From Bradyrhizobium pachyrhizi (lineage in GTDB: Bacteria; Pseudomonadota; Alphaproteobacteria; Rhizobiales; Xanthobacteraceae), in the NCBI RefSeq assembly GCF_001189245.1, contig NZ_LFIQ01000087.1, positions 37,391-75,514 of the forward strand: a DNA stretch of 38,124 bases, in the 5' to 3' direction. Both the position numbers and the translations under genes were made by a program. Below are positions 23,555 through 32,528 of this stretch, in pieces; positions within the stretch are counted from its first letter, which is position 1; every line of letters begins with the position of its first letter. The notes beneath the pieces are model-generated. The model did no database searches, was not told the origin of the DNA, and was given only the letters and a program-made list of their open reading frames with translations.

Positions 23555-25441
23555 ATGGCTCATGTCGAGATGACGCCGGCCGTGGCCGGCGAGGCGGCGT
23601 CGCAGCCCCCTCGCCGCCGCTCCATTCTCGGCTCCATCGACGCGGCGCTCGGGATGCTGGTCGAAATCCCGGCGGCGATCCTTGTCGTCGCCGAGGTCGT
23701 GATCCTGTTCGCCGGCGTGGTGTCGCGTTACGTGCTCCATGCGCCGCTGATCTGGTCCGACGAACTGGCATCGATCCTGTTCCTGTGGCTCGCGATGCTG
23801 GGCTCGGCGGTGGCGTTCCGCCGCGGCGAGCACATGCGGATGACGGCGCTGGTCGCAAGCGCGGGACCGCGGCTGTGGGCCTATCTCGACGTCGTCGCGA
23901 CCTGCGCCGCGCTGGCGTTCCTGATCCTGATCGTGCGGCCGGCCTATGAATACGCCTATGAGGAAAGCTTCATCACGACGCCGGCGCTGCAGATATCCAA
24001 CACCTGGCGCGCGGCGGCGCTGCCGGTCGGCACCTGCCTGATGGCGCTGTTCGCGCTGCTGCGGCTGGCCCGGGTCGGCGATGTCAAGACCTTCCTGCTG
24101 GCCGCGCTGACCGTGGCTGCGCTGATCGGCGCGTTCTGGCTGGCGCAGCCGATGCTGCGGCCGCTCGGCAACCTCAATCTGGTCATCTTCTTCGTCGGCG
24201 TGGTCGGCTTCTGCGTGTTCGCCGGCGTGCCGATCGGCTTTGCCTTCGGCATGGCGATCTTCGGTTATCTGGCGCTGACCACGCGGACGCCGCTGATGGT
24301 ACTGGTCGGTCGGATGGACGAGGGCATGAGCCATCTGATCCTGCTGTCGGTGCCGTTGTTCGTCTTCCTCGGTCTCCTGATCGAGATGACCGGCATGGCG
24401 CGGGCCATGGTGGCGTTCCTGGCGAGCCTGCTCGGTCATGTCCGCGGCGGCCTGCATTACGTGCTGGTCGGCGCCATGTATCTGGTCTCCGGCATCTCCG
24501 GATCGAAGGCCGCCGACATGGCCGCGGTCGCGCCCGTGCTGTTCCCGGAAATGAAGCAGCGCGGCGCCAAGCCGGGCGATCTGGTCGCCCTGCTCGCCGC
24601 CACCGGCGCGCAGACCGAAACCATTCCGCCGAGCCTCGTGCTGATCACGATCGGCTCGGTGACCGGCGTCTCGATCTCGGCGCTGTTCACCGGCGGCCTG
24701 CTGCCGGGTGTGGTGCTGGCGATCACGCTGTCGGGCTTGGTGTGGTGGCGCTACCGCGGCGAAGACCGCAGCCACGTCCAGCGCGCCACCGGCAGCGAGA
24801 TTGGCAAGGCGTTCGTGTTCGCCCTGCCCGCATTGGCCCTGCCCTTCGTGATCCGCTACGCCGTGGTCGAAGGCATCGCCACCGCCACCGAAGTGTCGAC
24901 CATCGGCATCGTCTACGCCTTCGTCATCGGCCTCCTGATCTACCGCAAGTTCAACTGGCGGCGACTGCTGCCGATGCTGATCGACACGGCGTGCCTGTCG
25001 GGGGCGATCCTGTTCATCATCGGTACCGCGACCGGCATGGCCTGGGGCCTGACCCAGTCCGGCTTCTCGCGGGCGCTGGCGGCGGCGATGACCGGGCTGC
25101 CGGGCGGGTCGGCGACCTTCATCGCGGTCTCGATCCTGGCCTTCGTGATCCTCGGCAGCGTGCTCGAGGGCATCCCGGCGATCGTGCTGTTCGGGCCGCT
25201 GCTGTTTCCGATTGCGCACCAGGTCGGCGTCCACGAGGTGCACTACGCCATGATCATCATCCTGGCGATGGGCATCGGCCTGTTCGCGCCGCCGTTCGGA
25301 GTCGGCTATTATGCCGCCTGCGCCATCGGGCGCGTCGATCCGGCCGAGGGTATCCGGCCGATCTGGGGTTACATGCTGGCGCTGTTGATCGGCCTGATCA
25401 TCGTCGCCATCTTCCCCTGGATATCGATCGGCTTCCTGTAA
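23555..25441 (+). CDS. TRAP transporter fused permease (DctQ-DctM)
   Basis: The 628-residue membrane protein joins a DctQ-type small subunit (about 1-200, four helices, with VVSRYVLHAPLIWSDELA and FRRGEHMRM) to a DctM-type large subunit (about 205-628, about 12 helices, with FAGVPIGFAFG, SGSKAADMAAVAPVL, QTETIPPSLVL and ALFTGGLLPG). Separate proteins are the rule; a fusion is a known variant. It starts 40 bases after the DctP gene, with GGGAG upstream. It imports the DctP-bound acid using a sodium or proton gradient. Confidence 0.93.
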   Translation: MAHVEMTPAVAGEAASQPPRRRSILGSIDAALGMLVEIPAAILVVAEVVILFAGVVSRYVLHAPLIWSDELASILFLWLAMLGSAVAFRRGEHMRMTALVASAGPRLWAYLDVVATCAALAFLILIVRPAYEYAYEESFITTPALQISNTWRAAALPVGTCLMALFALLRLARVGDVKTFLLAALTVAALIGAFWLAQPMLRPLGNLNLVIFFVGVVGFCVFAGVPIGFAFGMAIFGYLALTTRTPLMVLVGRMDEGMSHLILLSVPLFVFLGLLIEMTGMARAMVAFLASLLGHVRGGLHYVLVGAMYLVSGISGSKAADMAAVAPVLFPEMKQRGAKPGDLVALLAATGAQTETIPPSLVLITIGSVTGVSISALFTGGLLPGVVLAITLSGLVWWRYRGEDRSHVQRATGSEIGKAFVFALPALALPFVIRYAVVEGIATATEVSTIGIVYAFVIGLLIYRKFNWRRLLPMLIDTACLSGAILFIIGTATGMAWGLTQSGFSRALAAAMTGLPGGSATFIAVSILAFVILGSVLEGIPAIVLFGPLLFPIAHQVGVHEVHYAMIIILAMGIGLFAPPFGVGYYAACAIGRVDPAEGIRPIWGYMLALLIGLIIVAIFPWISIGFL

Positions 25442-25466
25442 AGCACCTTGCGGATGGGATAGAGCC

Positions 25467-27116
25467 ATGAGTGCAGCTCAGAACCAGTACTCGATCGGGT
25501 TGGACAAGACGCCGGCCAACTACGTGCCGCTCTCGCCGCTGAGCTTCCTGGCGCGCTCGGCCGCCGTCTATCCCGACCATCTCAGCGCGGTCTATGAAGG
25601 CCGCAGTTTCACCTGGAAAGAGACCTACGAGCGCTGCAGGCGCTTCGCGTCCTATCTCGCGGGTCATGGCATCGGCCATGGCGACACGGTCGCGGCGATG
25701 CTGCCGAACATCCCGGCGATGAACGAATTGCACTTCGCCGTGCCGATGACAGGCGCGGTGCTCAACGCGCTCAACATTCGCCTCGACGCGGCGTCGATCG
25801 CGTTCCAGCTTGAGCATGGCGGCGCAAAGATCATTCTGGTCGATCCCGAATTCTCCGGCGTGATCGCGGAAGCCTTGACCCTGATGAAGAGCGCAAAGCC
25901 ATTCGTGATCGACGTCGATGACGCGGCCTTCGGCGGCGGCAAGCGGATCGGCGAGATCGAGTATGAGGCGGCGGTCACGGCGGGCGATCCCGGCTTCGTG
26001 GAACGGCCGCCGGCCGACGAATGGGATGCGATCGCGCTGAGCTACACGTCGGGCACGACGGGCAATCCCAAGGGCGTCGTGACCCATCACCGCGGCGCCT
26101 ATCTCAACGCCGTCAGCAACATCCTCGCCGGCAATCTCGGCCAGCATCCGGTCTATCTCTGGACGCTGCCGATGTTTCATTGCAACGGCTGGTGCTTCCC
26201 CTGGACGATCGCGGCGGCCGCCGGCGTCAATGTCTGCCTGCGCAAGGTCGACCCGGCCAAGATATTCGAACTGATCCCGAGGCACGGCGTCACCCACATG
26301 TGCGGTGCGCCGATCGTCTACAACACGCTGATCAACGCGCCCGATGCGCCAAAGGCCGGCAAGGCAAAGCCCGTTGTCGGCCTGATCGCCGGCGCCGCGC
26401 CGCCGGTTGCCGTCCTCGAGGGCGGCGAGCGCATCGGCATCAAGCTGACCCATGTCTACGGGCTGACCGAGGTCTATGGCCCCGCCTCGGTCTGCGCCGA
26501 GCAGCCGGGCTGGGACGAACTGTCGGCTGATGCGCGCGCGCAGCTGAAGCGGCGTCAGGGCGTGTCCTACCCGCTGCAGGAAGGCGTCACGGTGCTCGAT
26601 CCCGAGACCATGCGCGAGGTGCCGCGCGACGGCGAGACCATCGGCGAGGTCATGTTCCGCGGCAACATCGTGATGAAGGGCTATCTGAAGAACGCGAAGG
26701 CGACGCAGGAAGCCTTTGCCGGCGGCTGGTTTCACACCGGCGATCTCGGCGTGCTCGACGAGCACGGTTACGTCATCATCAAGGACCGCTCCAAGGACAT
26801 CATCATCTCCGGCGGCGAGAACGTCTCCTCCGTCGAGGTCGAGGATATCCTCTACAAGCACCCGGCCGTGCTGTTCGCGGCGGTCGTGGCAAAGCCCGAC
26901 CCGAAATGGGGTGAAGTGCCCTGCGCCTTCATCGAGCTGAAGGACGGCGCCAAGGCGACCGAGGCCGAGATCATCGCCTATTGCCGCGAGCACATGTCGG
27001 GGTTCAAGACGCCGAAATCCGTGGTGTTCGGCGTGATCCCAAAGACCTCGACCGGCAAGATCCAGAAGTTCCTGCTGCGCAACCAGGTCGGATCGGCCAA
27101 GGCGATCTCGGCCTGA
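25467..27116 (+). CDS. AMP-forming acyl-CoA synthetase
   Basis: The 549-residue protein is an ANL-superfamily ligase. The P-loop SYTSGTTGNPKG lies at about 192-203, the TYGLTE-like motif appears as HVYGLTEVYGP, then FHTGDLGVLDEHGYVIIKDR, and the C-terminal catalytic Lys sits in STGKIQKF. The LPMFHCNGWCFPW block resembles medium-chain and 3-methylmercaptopropionate ligases (DmdB-like). It converts a carboxylic acid, CoA and ATP to acyl-CoA. The gene lies 25 bases after the TRAP permease, so the acid imported by the transporter is a likely substrate. The stop is 4 bases from the convergent MBL gene stop. Confidence 0.92.
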   Translation: MSAAQNQYSIGLDKTPANYVPLSPLSFLARSAAVYPDHLSAVYEGRSFTWKETYERCRRFASYLAGHGIGHGDTVAAMLPNIPAMNELHFAVPMTGAVLNALNIRLDAASIAFQLEHGGAKIILVDPEFSGVIAEALTLMKSAKPFVIDVDDAAFGGGKRIGEIEYEAAVTAGDPGFVERPPADEWDAIALSYTSGTTGNPKGVVTHHRGAYLNAVSNILAGNLGQHPVYLWTLPMFHCNGWCFPWTIAAAAGVNVCLRKVDPAKIFELIPRHGVTHMCGAPIVYNTLINAPDAPKAGKAKPVVGLIAGAAPPVAVLEGGERIGIKLTHVYGLTEVYGPASVCAEQPGWDELSADARAQLKRRQGVSYPLQEGVTVLDPETMREVPRDGETIGEVMFRGNIVMKGYLKNAKATQEAFAGGWFHTGDLGVLDEHGYVIIKDRSKDIIISGGENVSSVEVEDILYKHPAVLFAAVVAKPDPKWGEVPCAFIELKDGAKATEAEIIAYCREHMSGFKTPKSVVFGVIPKTSTGKIQKFLLRNQVGSAKAISA

Positions 27117-27120
27117 GCCT

Positions 27121-27927
27121 TCAGCCTGCCCGGTCGAGCGTCAGCCGCATGCCGTCATGGGCCGGGATGACGTCGGCCGGCAGGCTCTGCCGCAGCACCT
27201 CGTAGTCGAGGTCGGAATGCATGTTGGTGATGATCGCGCGCTTCGGCTTGAAGCGCTCGATCCACGACAGCGCGTCCGCAACGCTGAAATGGCTGGGATG
27301 CTGCGCATAGCGAAGTCCGTCGACAATCCAGAGATCGAGACCTTCGAGCGTCGGCCAGCTCTCCTGGGGGATGTCGTGCAGATCGGGCGTGTAGGCGGCG
27401 CCGCCAATGCGGTAGCCGAGCGCCGGGATCTTGCCATGATGAACCAGGAAGGCCTCGAGCTTCAGCGGACCGCCCTTCCCCTGGACCGTATGGCTCTCGC
27501 CAGCCTCGATCGAATGCCGCGTCAGGATCGGCGGATAGTCGCTGCCTTCCGGCGAGATGAAGCAATAGGAGAACCGCGCCATCATGTCCTTGGCGGTCGA
27601 CTGGTTGAAGTAGACCGGGATGCGGCGGCGTTGGTGCAGCACGACCGAGCGTAAATCGTCGATGCCGTGGGTCTGGTCGGCGTGCTCATGCGTCAGGAAC
27701 ACCGCGTCGATGTGCTCGACATTGCTATCGATCAGCTGCTCGCGCAGATCGGGCGAAGTGTCGATCACGACCCGCGTGGTGCCGTGCTCCATGGTGCGCT
27801 CGGCCATGATCGAGCAGCGGCGGCGGCGATTCTTGGGATTGCTGGGATCGCAGGCGCCCCAGCCGAGTGCCGGGCGCGGCACGCCGGCGGACGAGCCGCA
27901 GCCCAGAATGGTCAGTGTCAGCGTCAT
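27121..27927 (-). CDS. MBL-fold metallohydrolase (PhnP-like)
   Basis: The 268-residue protein has LTILGCGSSAGVPRPALGWG at the N-terminus, the metal motif LTHEHADQTHGIDDLR (HxHxDH-like) and a later Asp/His set in IITNMHSDLDYE. This matches the PhnP/lipoate-cluster type of MBL phosphodiesterases. The ATG overlaps the tatD stop by 4 bases (ATGA at 27924-27927). It is the last gene of the conserved metG-tatD-MBL run. The substrate is unknown; a cyclic phosphodiester is possible. Confidence 0.88.
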   Translation of the reverse strand: MTLTLTILGCGSSAGVPRPALGWGACDPSNPKNRRRRCSIMAERTMEHGTTRVVIDTSPDLREQLIDSNVEHIDAVFLTHEHADQTHGIDDLRSVVLHQRRRIPVYFNQSTAKDMMARFSYCFISPEGSDYPPILTRHSIEAGESHTVQGKGGPLKLEAFLVHHGKIPALGYRIGGAAYTPDLHDIPQESWPTLEGLDLWIVDGLRYAQHPSHFSVADALSWIERFKPKRAIITNMHSDLDYEVLRQSLPADVIPAHDGMRLTLDRAG

Positions 27928-28733
27928 GCAGCAACCTTCGGCGCCGGCACCTTGGAGAACAGCCGGAAGAAGTTTTCGGTGGTCTGCCGCGAGATCTCCT
28001 CCAGGGAAACGCCGCGCGTTTCCGCGAGCACCCTGGCGACCTCGACGACATAGGACGGCTCGTTGCGCTTGCCGCGGAATTTGCCGGGCGCAAGATATGG
28101 CGCGTCGGTCTCGACCATGATGCGGTCGGCCGGCAGCTCGGCTGCCAGCGCGCGCAGCGCGTCCGACTTCTTGAAGGTCAGGATGCCCGTGAACGAGATC
28201 GACAGCCCTAGCGCGATCGCCTTCATCGCAAGCTCGCGGCCGCCGGTGTAGCAGTGCAGGACAGCTTTGAACGAGCCCTTCGCGACTTCAGCCTCCAGGA
28301 TGCGGCCGCAATCCTCGTCGGCCTCCCTGGTATGGATGACCAGCGGCAGGCCGGTTTCGCGCGCCGCCGCGATGTGCGCGCGAAAGCCGCGCTCCTGGGC
28401 CTCGCGCGAACCGTGCTCGTAGAAATAGTCGAGCCCCGCCTCGCCGAGCGCCACAACCTTCGGATGCCTGGTCAACTCGATCAGTTCGCTGGCCGGGATG
28501 CCGTCCTCTTCGTCGGCATGATGCGGATGGGTGCCGACCGAGCAATAGACGTCGGGAAAGCGCTCCGTGATCGCGAGCAGCCCGCCGAGCCGCCTCACCC
28601 GGGTCGAGATCGTGACCATGCGGCCGATGCCGGCCGCCTCGGCGCGCCCGACGATCCCGTCGAGATCGTCGGCGAAGTCGGGAAAATCCAGATGGCAATG
28701 ACTGTCGACCAGCATGAATTTCGAACCGCTCAC
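27924..28733 (-). CDS. tatD: TatD family metal-dependent DNase
   Basis: The 269-residue TIM-barrel protein shows all TatD metal motifs: [49 protein letters not shown] and [10 protein letters not shown]. It is a 3'-5' exonuclease acting on DNA (and RNA in some cases). Both ends are coupled: its ATG overlaps the metG stop by 4 bases and its stop overlaps the MBL ATG by 4. M7 (MLVDSHCH, at 28715) is an alternative start without better support. Confidence 0.94.
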   Translation of the reverse strand: MSGSKFMLVDSHCHLDFPDFADDLDGIVGRAEAAGIGRMVTISTRVRRLGGLLAITERFPDVYCSVGTHPHHADEEDGIPASELIELTRHPKVVALGEAGLDYFYEHGSREAQERGFRAHIAAARETGLPLVIHTREADEDCGRILEAEVAKGSFKAVLHCYTGGRELAMKAIALGLSISFTGILTFKKSDALRALAAELPADRIMVETDAPYLAPGKFRGKRNEPSYVVEVARVLAETRGVSLEEISRQTTENFFRLFSKVPAPKVAA

Positions 28734-30733
28734 TCGGTCTTCGGTTCCACATAGCGCGGGAATACGCCGACAGGCGCCGGCAGAACCGTGCCCGGCCTGA
28801 TCCGCTCGGCGACCGCGGCAAAGCTGCGGGCGTCAGCAGCGATACCGAGGCTGTCGAGCATCTTGGCGCAGGACTCCGGCATCACGGCCTGCGCCATGAT
28901 CGCGATCTGGCGCACGACTTCGGCGGTGACATACAGCACCGTCTTCTGGCGCGCGGGATCAGTCTTCGCCAACGCCCACGGCGCTTCGCCGGCGAAGTAG
29001 CGGTTGGCCTCGGCGACCACGGCCCAAACCGTGTTGAGCCATTGATGGATCTGCTGCGTCGCCATCGCGGTCCGCGACGTCTCCAGCATGGCGTCGGCCT
29101 GTGCCAGAATCGCCTTGTCGTTGTCGCTGAATTCGCCGGGCTCCGGCAGCACGCCGCCGAGTTGTTTGGCGATCATCGACAGTGAGCGCTGCGCCAGATT
29201 GCCGAAATCATTGGCAAGGTCGGCGTTGATGCGCGCGACGATGGCCTCGTGGTTGTAGTTGCCGTCCTGGCCGAACGGCACTTCGCGCAGGAAGAAGTAG
29301 CGCATCTGGTCGACGCCGTACTGCTCGGCGAGATTGAAGGGGTCGACCACGTTGCCGACCGACTTCGACATCTTCTCGCCCCTGTTGAACAGGAAGCCGT
29401 GCGCATAGACCCGCTTCTGCACGGGAATGCCCGCCGACATCAGGAAGGCCGGCCAGTACACGGCGTGGAAGCGGATGATGTCCTTGCCGATGATGTGCAC
29501 GTCGGCCGGCCAGTAGCGCCAATGCTTGTCGTTCTCATCGGGATAGCCGACGCCGGTGATGTAGTTGGTCAGCGCGTCGACCCAGACATACATCACGTGC
29601 TCGGGATCGTCCGGGACCTTGACGCCCCAGTCGAACGTGGTGCGCGAGATCGAGAGGTCCTTGAGCCCGCCGCGCACGAAACTCATCACCTCGTTGCGGC
29701 GCGAATCCGGACCGATGAAATCGGGCTGGCTCTCATAAAGGTGCAGCAGCTTGTCCTGATAGGCCGACAGCTTGAAGAAATAGCTCTTCTCCTCGACCCA
29801 TTCGACCGGCGTGCCCTGCGGGCCGCGGCGGACATTGTCCTCGCCGACGACGGTCTCCTCCTCGGCGTAATAGGCCTCGTCGCGCACCGAGTACCAGCCG
29901 GCATAGGTGTCGATATAGATGTCGCCATTGTCCTGCATACCGCGCCAGATCGCCTGCACCGACTCGTGATGCGCAGGCTCCGAGGTGCGGATGAAGCGGT
30001 CGAACGAGACGTTGAGACGCTCGTCCATCTCCTTGAAGCGCGCCGCGTTGCGGGTTGCGAGATCGAACGGCGTCATGCCTTCGTTCTGCGCGGTCTGGAT
30101 CATCTTCAGGCCGTGCTCGTCGGTGCCAGTCAGGAAGAACACATCCTTGCCGTCGAGCCGCTGAAAACGCGCCAGCGCATCGGTCGCGATCGCCTCATAG
30201 GCGTGGCCGATATGCGGCTGCCCGTTCGGATAAGCGATCGCGGTCGTGATGTAGAAGACGTTGCCGCGGTCCGCGGCGGGCATCGGGACGGAAGCGGCCG
30301 CAGGAGCCACCACTGCGGGTTTGGGCTGCTTCGGCGCGCGAACCTTTGCCGGTCTCGGCGCCTTCTCGGCAGCCGGAGGCTTCGAAGCAGCGGGCTTCTT
30401 TGCCGCCGGCGCGACGGCTGCTGCGGCCGCCTGCTTCGGCGGCGCCTTGGTGGCCTTCGCAGCAGTTTTCTTGGCCGTTTTCTTGGCCGTCTTCTTCGCA
30501 GCCTTCTTGACGGCTTTGTTGGCGGCTTTCTTCGCCGCCGATTTCCTGGCGCGCTTGGCTCCGGTCTTGGACTTGGACGTGGACTTGGCGGCCTTCTTCG
30601 CCTTCCGGGTGACGCGCCCGGCCTTCTTGGCCGCCCGCGACTTCGCCGTGGCTTTGCTGGTCGCGCGAGCGGGCGATGCCTTCTTCGTCTTCTTGGCTTT
30701 TTTCGACGATGTCTTCTTAGCGGTCGCCACCAC
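28730..30733 (-). CDS. metG: Methionyl-tRNA synthetase with a histone H1-like N-terminal extension
   Basis: The catalytic part starts near residue 151 ([20 protein letters not shown]) with the HIGH motif at 174-177 and KMSKS at 454-458, and has the anticodon-binding helices to the end at 667. It lacks the zinc CxxC knuckles and the C-terminal tRNA-binding domain. Residues 1-150 are mostly Lys, Ala, Arg and Pro ([15 protein letters not shown] and similar), like eukaryotic H1 tails or bacterial AlgP/HU-type tails. The long start is GTG at 30733 or 30730, with AAAGGA at 30743-30738. The internal ATG at 30283 has no ribosome-binding site. It is followed, with overlap, by tatD. Confidence 0.93.
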   Translation of the reverse strand: MVATAKKTSSKKAKKTKKASPARATSKATAKSRAAKKAGRVTRKAKKAAKSTSKSKTGAKRARKSAAKKAANKAVKKAAKKTAKKTAKKTAAKATKAPPKQAAAAAVAPAAKKPAASKPPAAEKAPRPAKVRAPKQPKPAVVAPAAASVPMPAADRGNVFYITTAIAYPNGQPHIGHAYEAIATDALARFQRLDGKDVFFLTGTDEHGLKMIQTAQNEGMTPFDLATRNAARFKEMDERLNVSFDRFIRTSEPAHHESVQAIWRGMQDNGDIYIDTYAGWYSVRDEAYYAEEETVVGEDNVRRGPQGTPVEWVEEKSYFFKLSAYQDKLLHLYESQPDFIGPDSRRNEVMSFVRGGLKDLSISRTTFDWGVKVPDDPEHVMYVWVDALTNYITGVGYPDENDKHWRYWPADVHIIGKDIIRFHAVYWPAFLMSAGIPVQKRVYAHGFLFNRGEKMSKSVGNVVDPFNLAEQYGVDQMRYFFLREVPFGQDGNYNHEAIVARINADLANDFGNLAQRSLSMIAKQLGGVLPEPGEFSDNDKAILAQADAMLETSRTAMATQQIHQWLNTVWAVVAEANRYFAGEAPWALAKTDPARQKTVLYVTAEVVRQIAIMAQAVMPESCAKMLDSLGIAADARSFAAVAERIRPGTVLPAPVGVFPRYVEPKTE

Positions 30734-30803
30734 GGAATCCTTTGCAGATCGAAACGAGATTGTCGGGAGTGTTGTCAGACGGATGTGTTGTCAGACGCGG
30801 TGT

Positions 30804-31844
30804 CTATCGGGTCGCATCCGCGAGCATCGAAAACACCGAGAAAACCAGCGGCTTGCGCTCCAGATTATAGGCTTCGGTATCGCGCGCGGCGCGGACGATC
30901 TTTTCCCATACCTCCGCCAGCCGTGCAAGGCGCGGCAGATTGGCATTGGCATCGCCCATGCGCATGCGCTCGCTCATCCAGCGATCAATGCCGTCGATGA
31001 AGGCGGCGAGCGCGACGCGGTCGCTGGTGCCGAGCGCTTCGCCCAGCGCATGCAGCTCACGCGGATCGACGCTCGGAAGCGTCGCGAGCAGCGCGGCCGT
31101 GCGTTGCTGCAGCTTGAGCGCATCGCCGCCGAGCAGCGACAGCGCCCGCCCGATGCTGCCTTCGGAAGCCGCGGCGGCTTCCGCCAGCGCCGGATCGTCG
31201 GCCTCGATATCGGTTGCGGCCGCGGCCGCGCGCACCACATCGTCCGTCTCGAGCGGCCGCAGCAGCAATTTGCGGCAGCGGGACAGAATGGTCGGCAGCA
31301 CCCGTGACGGTGCGTGGCTGACCAGGAGGAACAGCGACTGCTGCGGTGGCTCCTCGAGGATTTTCAGCAGTGCGTTCGCGGCGTTGGGATTGAGCTCGTC
31401 GACGGTATCGACGATGCAGACGCGCCAGCCGTCGACCGCAGCGGTCGAGCCGAAGAACGAGATGGTCTCGCGCGTCTCGTCGACCGTGATGACGGTCCGC
31501 ATCACGCCGCGATCGTTAAGGCCGCGCTCGAGCACAAGGAGCCCGCCATGAGCGCCTGCCGCGACCTGCCGCGCTACGGGGTCGGCCGGATCGACCCGTA
31601 GCGTCGGCGCCTGCTGAACCTGGGACGATTTCGGATTGCGAAACGCCAGCACGAACCGCGCCATGCGGTAGGCCAGCGTCGCCTTGCCGATGCCCTGCGC
31701 GCCGCCGATTAGCCAGGCGTGCGGAATTCGCCCGCTGCGATAGGCATCGAGCAAGGCGGTCTCCGTCTCGCGATGCCCGAACAAATCCGGCGTTTCGCGC
31801 GGATGGCGGGCGGCGCTCTCCCGTTCGACCTTGCGCGCGCTCAT
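30804..31844 (-). CDS. holB: DNA polymerase III subunit delta prime
   Basis: From MSARKVERES the 346 residues form a clamp-loader AAA+ protein: Walker A-like GGAQGIGKAT (47-56), DELNPNAANALLKILEEPP (the delta-prime signature), and SRCRKLLLRPL (sensor 1 arginine region). It helps load the beta clamp during replication. The ATG at 31844 overlaps the tmk stop by 4 bases. Upstream in-frame starts reach into tmk and are not used. About 70 bases separate it from metG. Confidence 0.92.
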   Translation of the reverse strand: MSARKVERESAARHPRETPDLFGHRETETALLDAYRSGRIPHAWLIGGAQGIGKATLAYRMARFVLAFRNPKSSQVQQAPTLRVDPADPVARQVAAGAHGGLLVLERGLNDRGVMRTVITVDETRETISFFGSTAAVDGWRVCIVDTVDELNPNAANALLKILEEPPQQSLFLLVSHAPSRVLPTILSRCRKLLLRPLETDDVVRAAAAATDIEADDPALAEAAAASEGSIGRALSLLGGDALKLQQRTAALLATLPSVDPRELHALGEALGTSDRVALAAFIDGIDRWMSERMRMGDANANLPRLARLAEVWEKIVRAARDTEAYNLERKPLVFSVFSMLADATR

Positions 31845-32527
31845 GCGATGCTGTCCGCCGCAAGCGTTGCGCGCAGATGTTCGCGCAGCGCGGCCCATAT
31901 CCTGGCCGCGACCGTGTCCGGATCGGCCGTAGCGTCGATCAGGACGCAGCGCTCCGGATCTTCGGCCGCGATCCGGCGGTACGCATCACGCAAGTCCTGA
32001 TGGAACTTGATGCCTTCGGCCTCGAACCGATCGGCGGTGGCGTTGCCGCGTCGCGCGGCGGCGCGTTGCAATCCGACCTCGACGGGCACATCGAGGATGA
32101 AAGTCAGGTCGGGCTTGAGATCGCCGATGGTCACGCGCTGCAAGGCGTTGACGAGTTCGGGCGACACCTGCCCGAGCTGGCCCTGATAGGCACGCGTGGA
32201 ATCGAAGAAGCGATCGCACAGCACCCAGATGCCCTGGTTGAGCGCCGGCAGGATCACGGTGCGGACATGGTCGTCGCGCGCGGCGGCGAACAGCAGCGTC
32301 TCGGCCTCCGGCCCGAGCAGCTTGCCCATCCCCGACAGCACGAGGTGACGGATGATCTCCGCCCCCGGCGAGCCGCCGGGCTCGCGGGTCACGATCGCGC
32401 GCAGCTTGGCGCTATCGAGCCGTTCGGCAAGCTTGCGGATCTGGGTCGATTTGCCCGCCCCCTCGCCGCCCTCAAAGGTGATGAAGCGACCGCGCAAGCT
32501 CGGCCGTTGGACTGCTGCTTCCGCCAT
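31841..32527 (-). CDS. tmk: Thymidylate kinase
   Basis: The 228-residue P-loop kinase has RFITFEGGEGAGKSTQI (P-loop at about 20-28), VTREPGGSPGAE, the DR(Y/F/W) motif CDRFFDSTRAYQG and the Arg-bearing lid region near GNATADRFEAEG. It phosphorylates dTMP to dTDP. The ATG at 32527 follows the carboxypeptidase stop after one base. The longer in-frame start at 32656 would lie inside that gene and is rejected. Confidence 0.95.
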   Translation of the reverse strand: MAEAAVQRPSLRGRFITFEGGEGAGKSTQIRKLAERLDSAKLRAIVTREPGGSPGAEIIRHLVLSGMGKLLGPEAETLLFAAARDDHVRTVILPALNQGIWVLCDRFFDSTRAYQGQLGQVSPELVNALQRVTIGDLKPDLTFILDVPVEVGLQRAAARRGNATADRFEAEGIKFHQDLRDAYRRIAAEDPERCVLIDATADPDTVAARIWAALREHLRATLAADSIA

Positions 32528-32528
32528 G

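Noticed and set aside
23519..25468. 649-codon minus-strand open frame
   Set aside because: Antisense to the TRAP permease; extreme Gln/His/Arg/Asp content is the mirror of hydrophobic codons.
30283..30283. Internal ATG of metG as the true start
   Set aside because: No ribosome-binding site precedes it, while the GTG start has AAAGGA upstream. Kept as a testable alternative.
29249..31000. 583-codon plus-strand frame with a hydrophobic FFAAFL-like segment
   Set aside because: Antisense to metG; the hydrophobic part mirrors the Lys/Ala tail.
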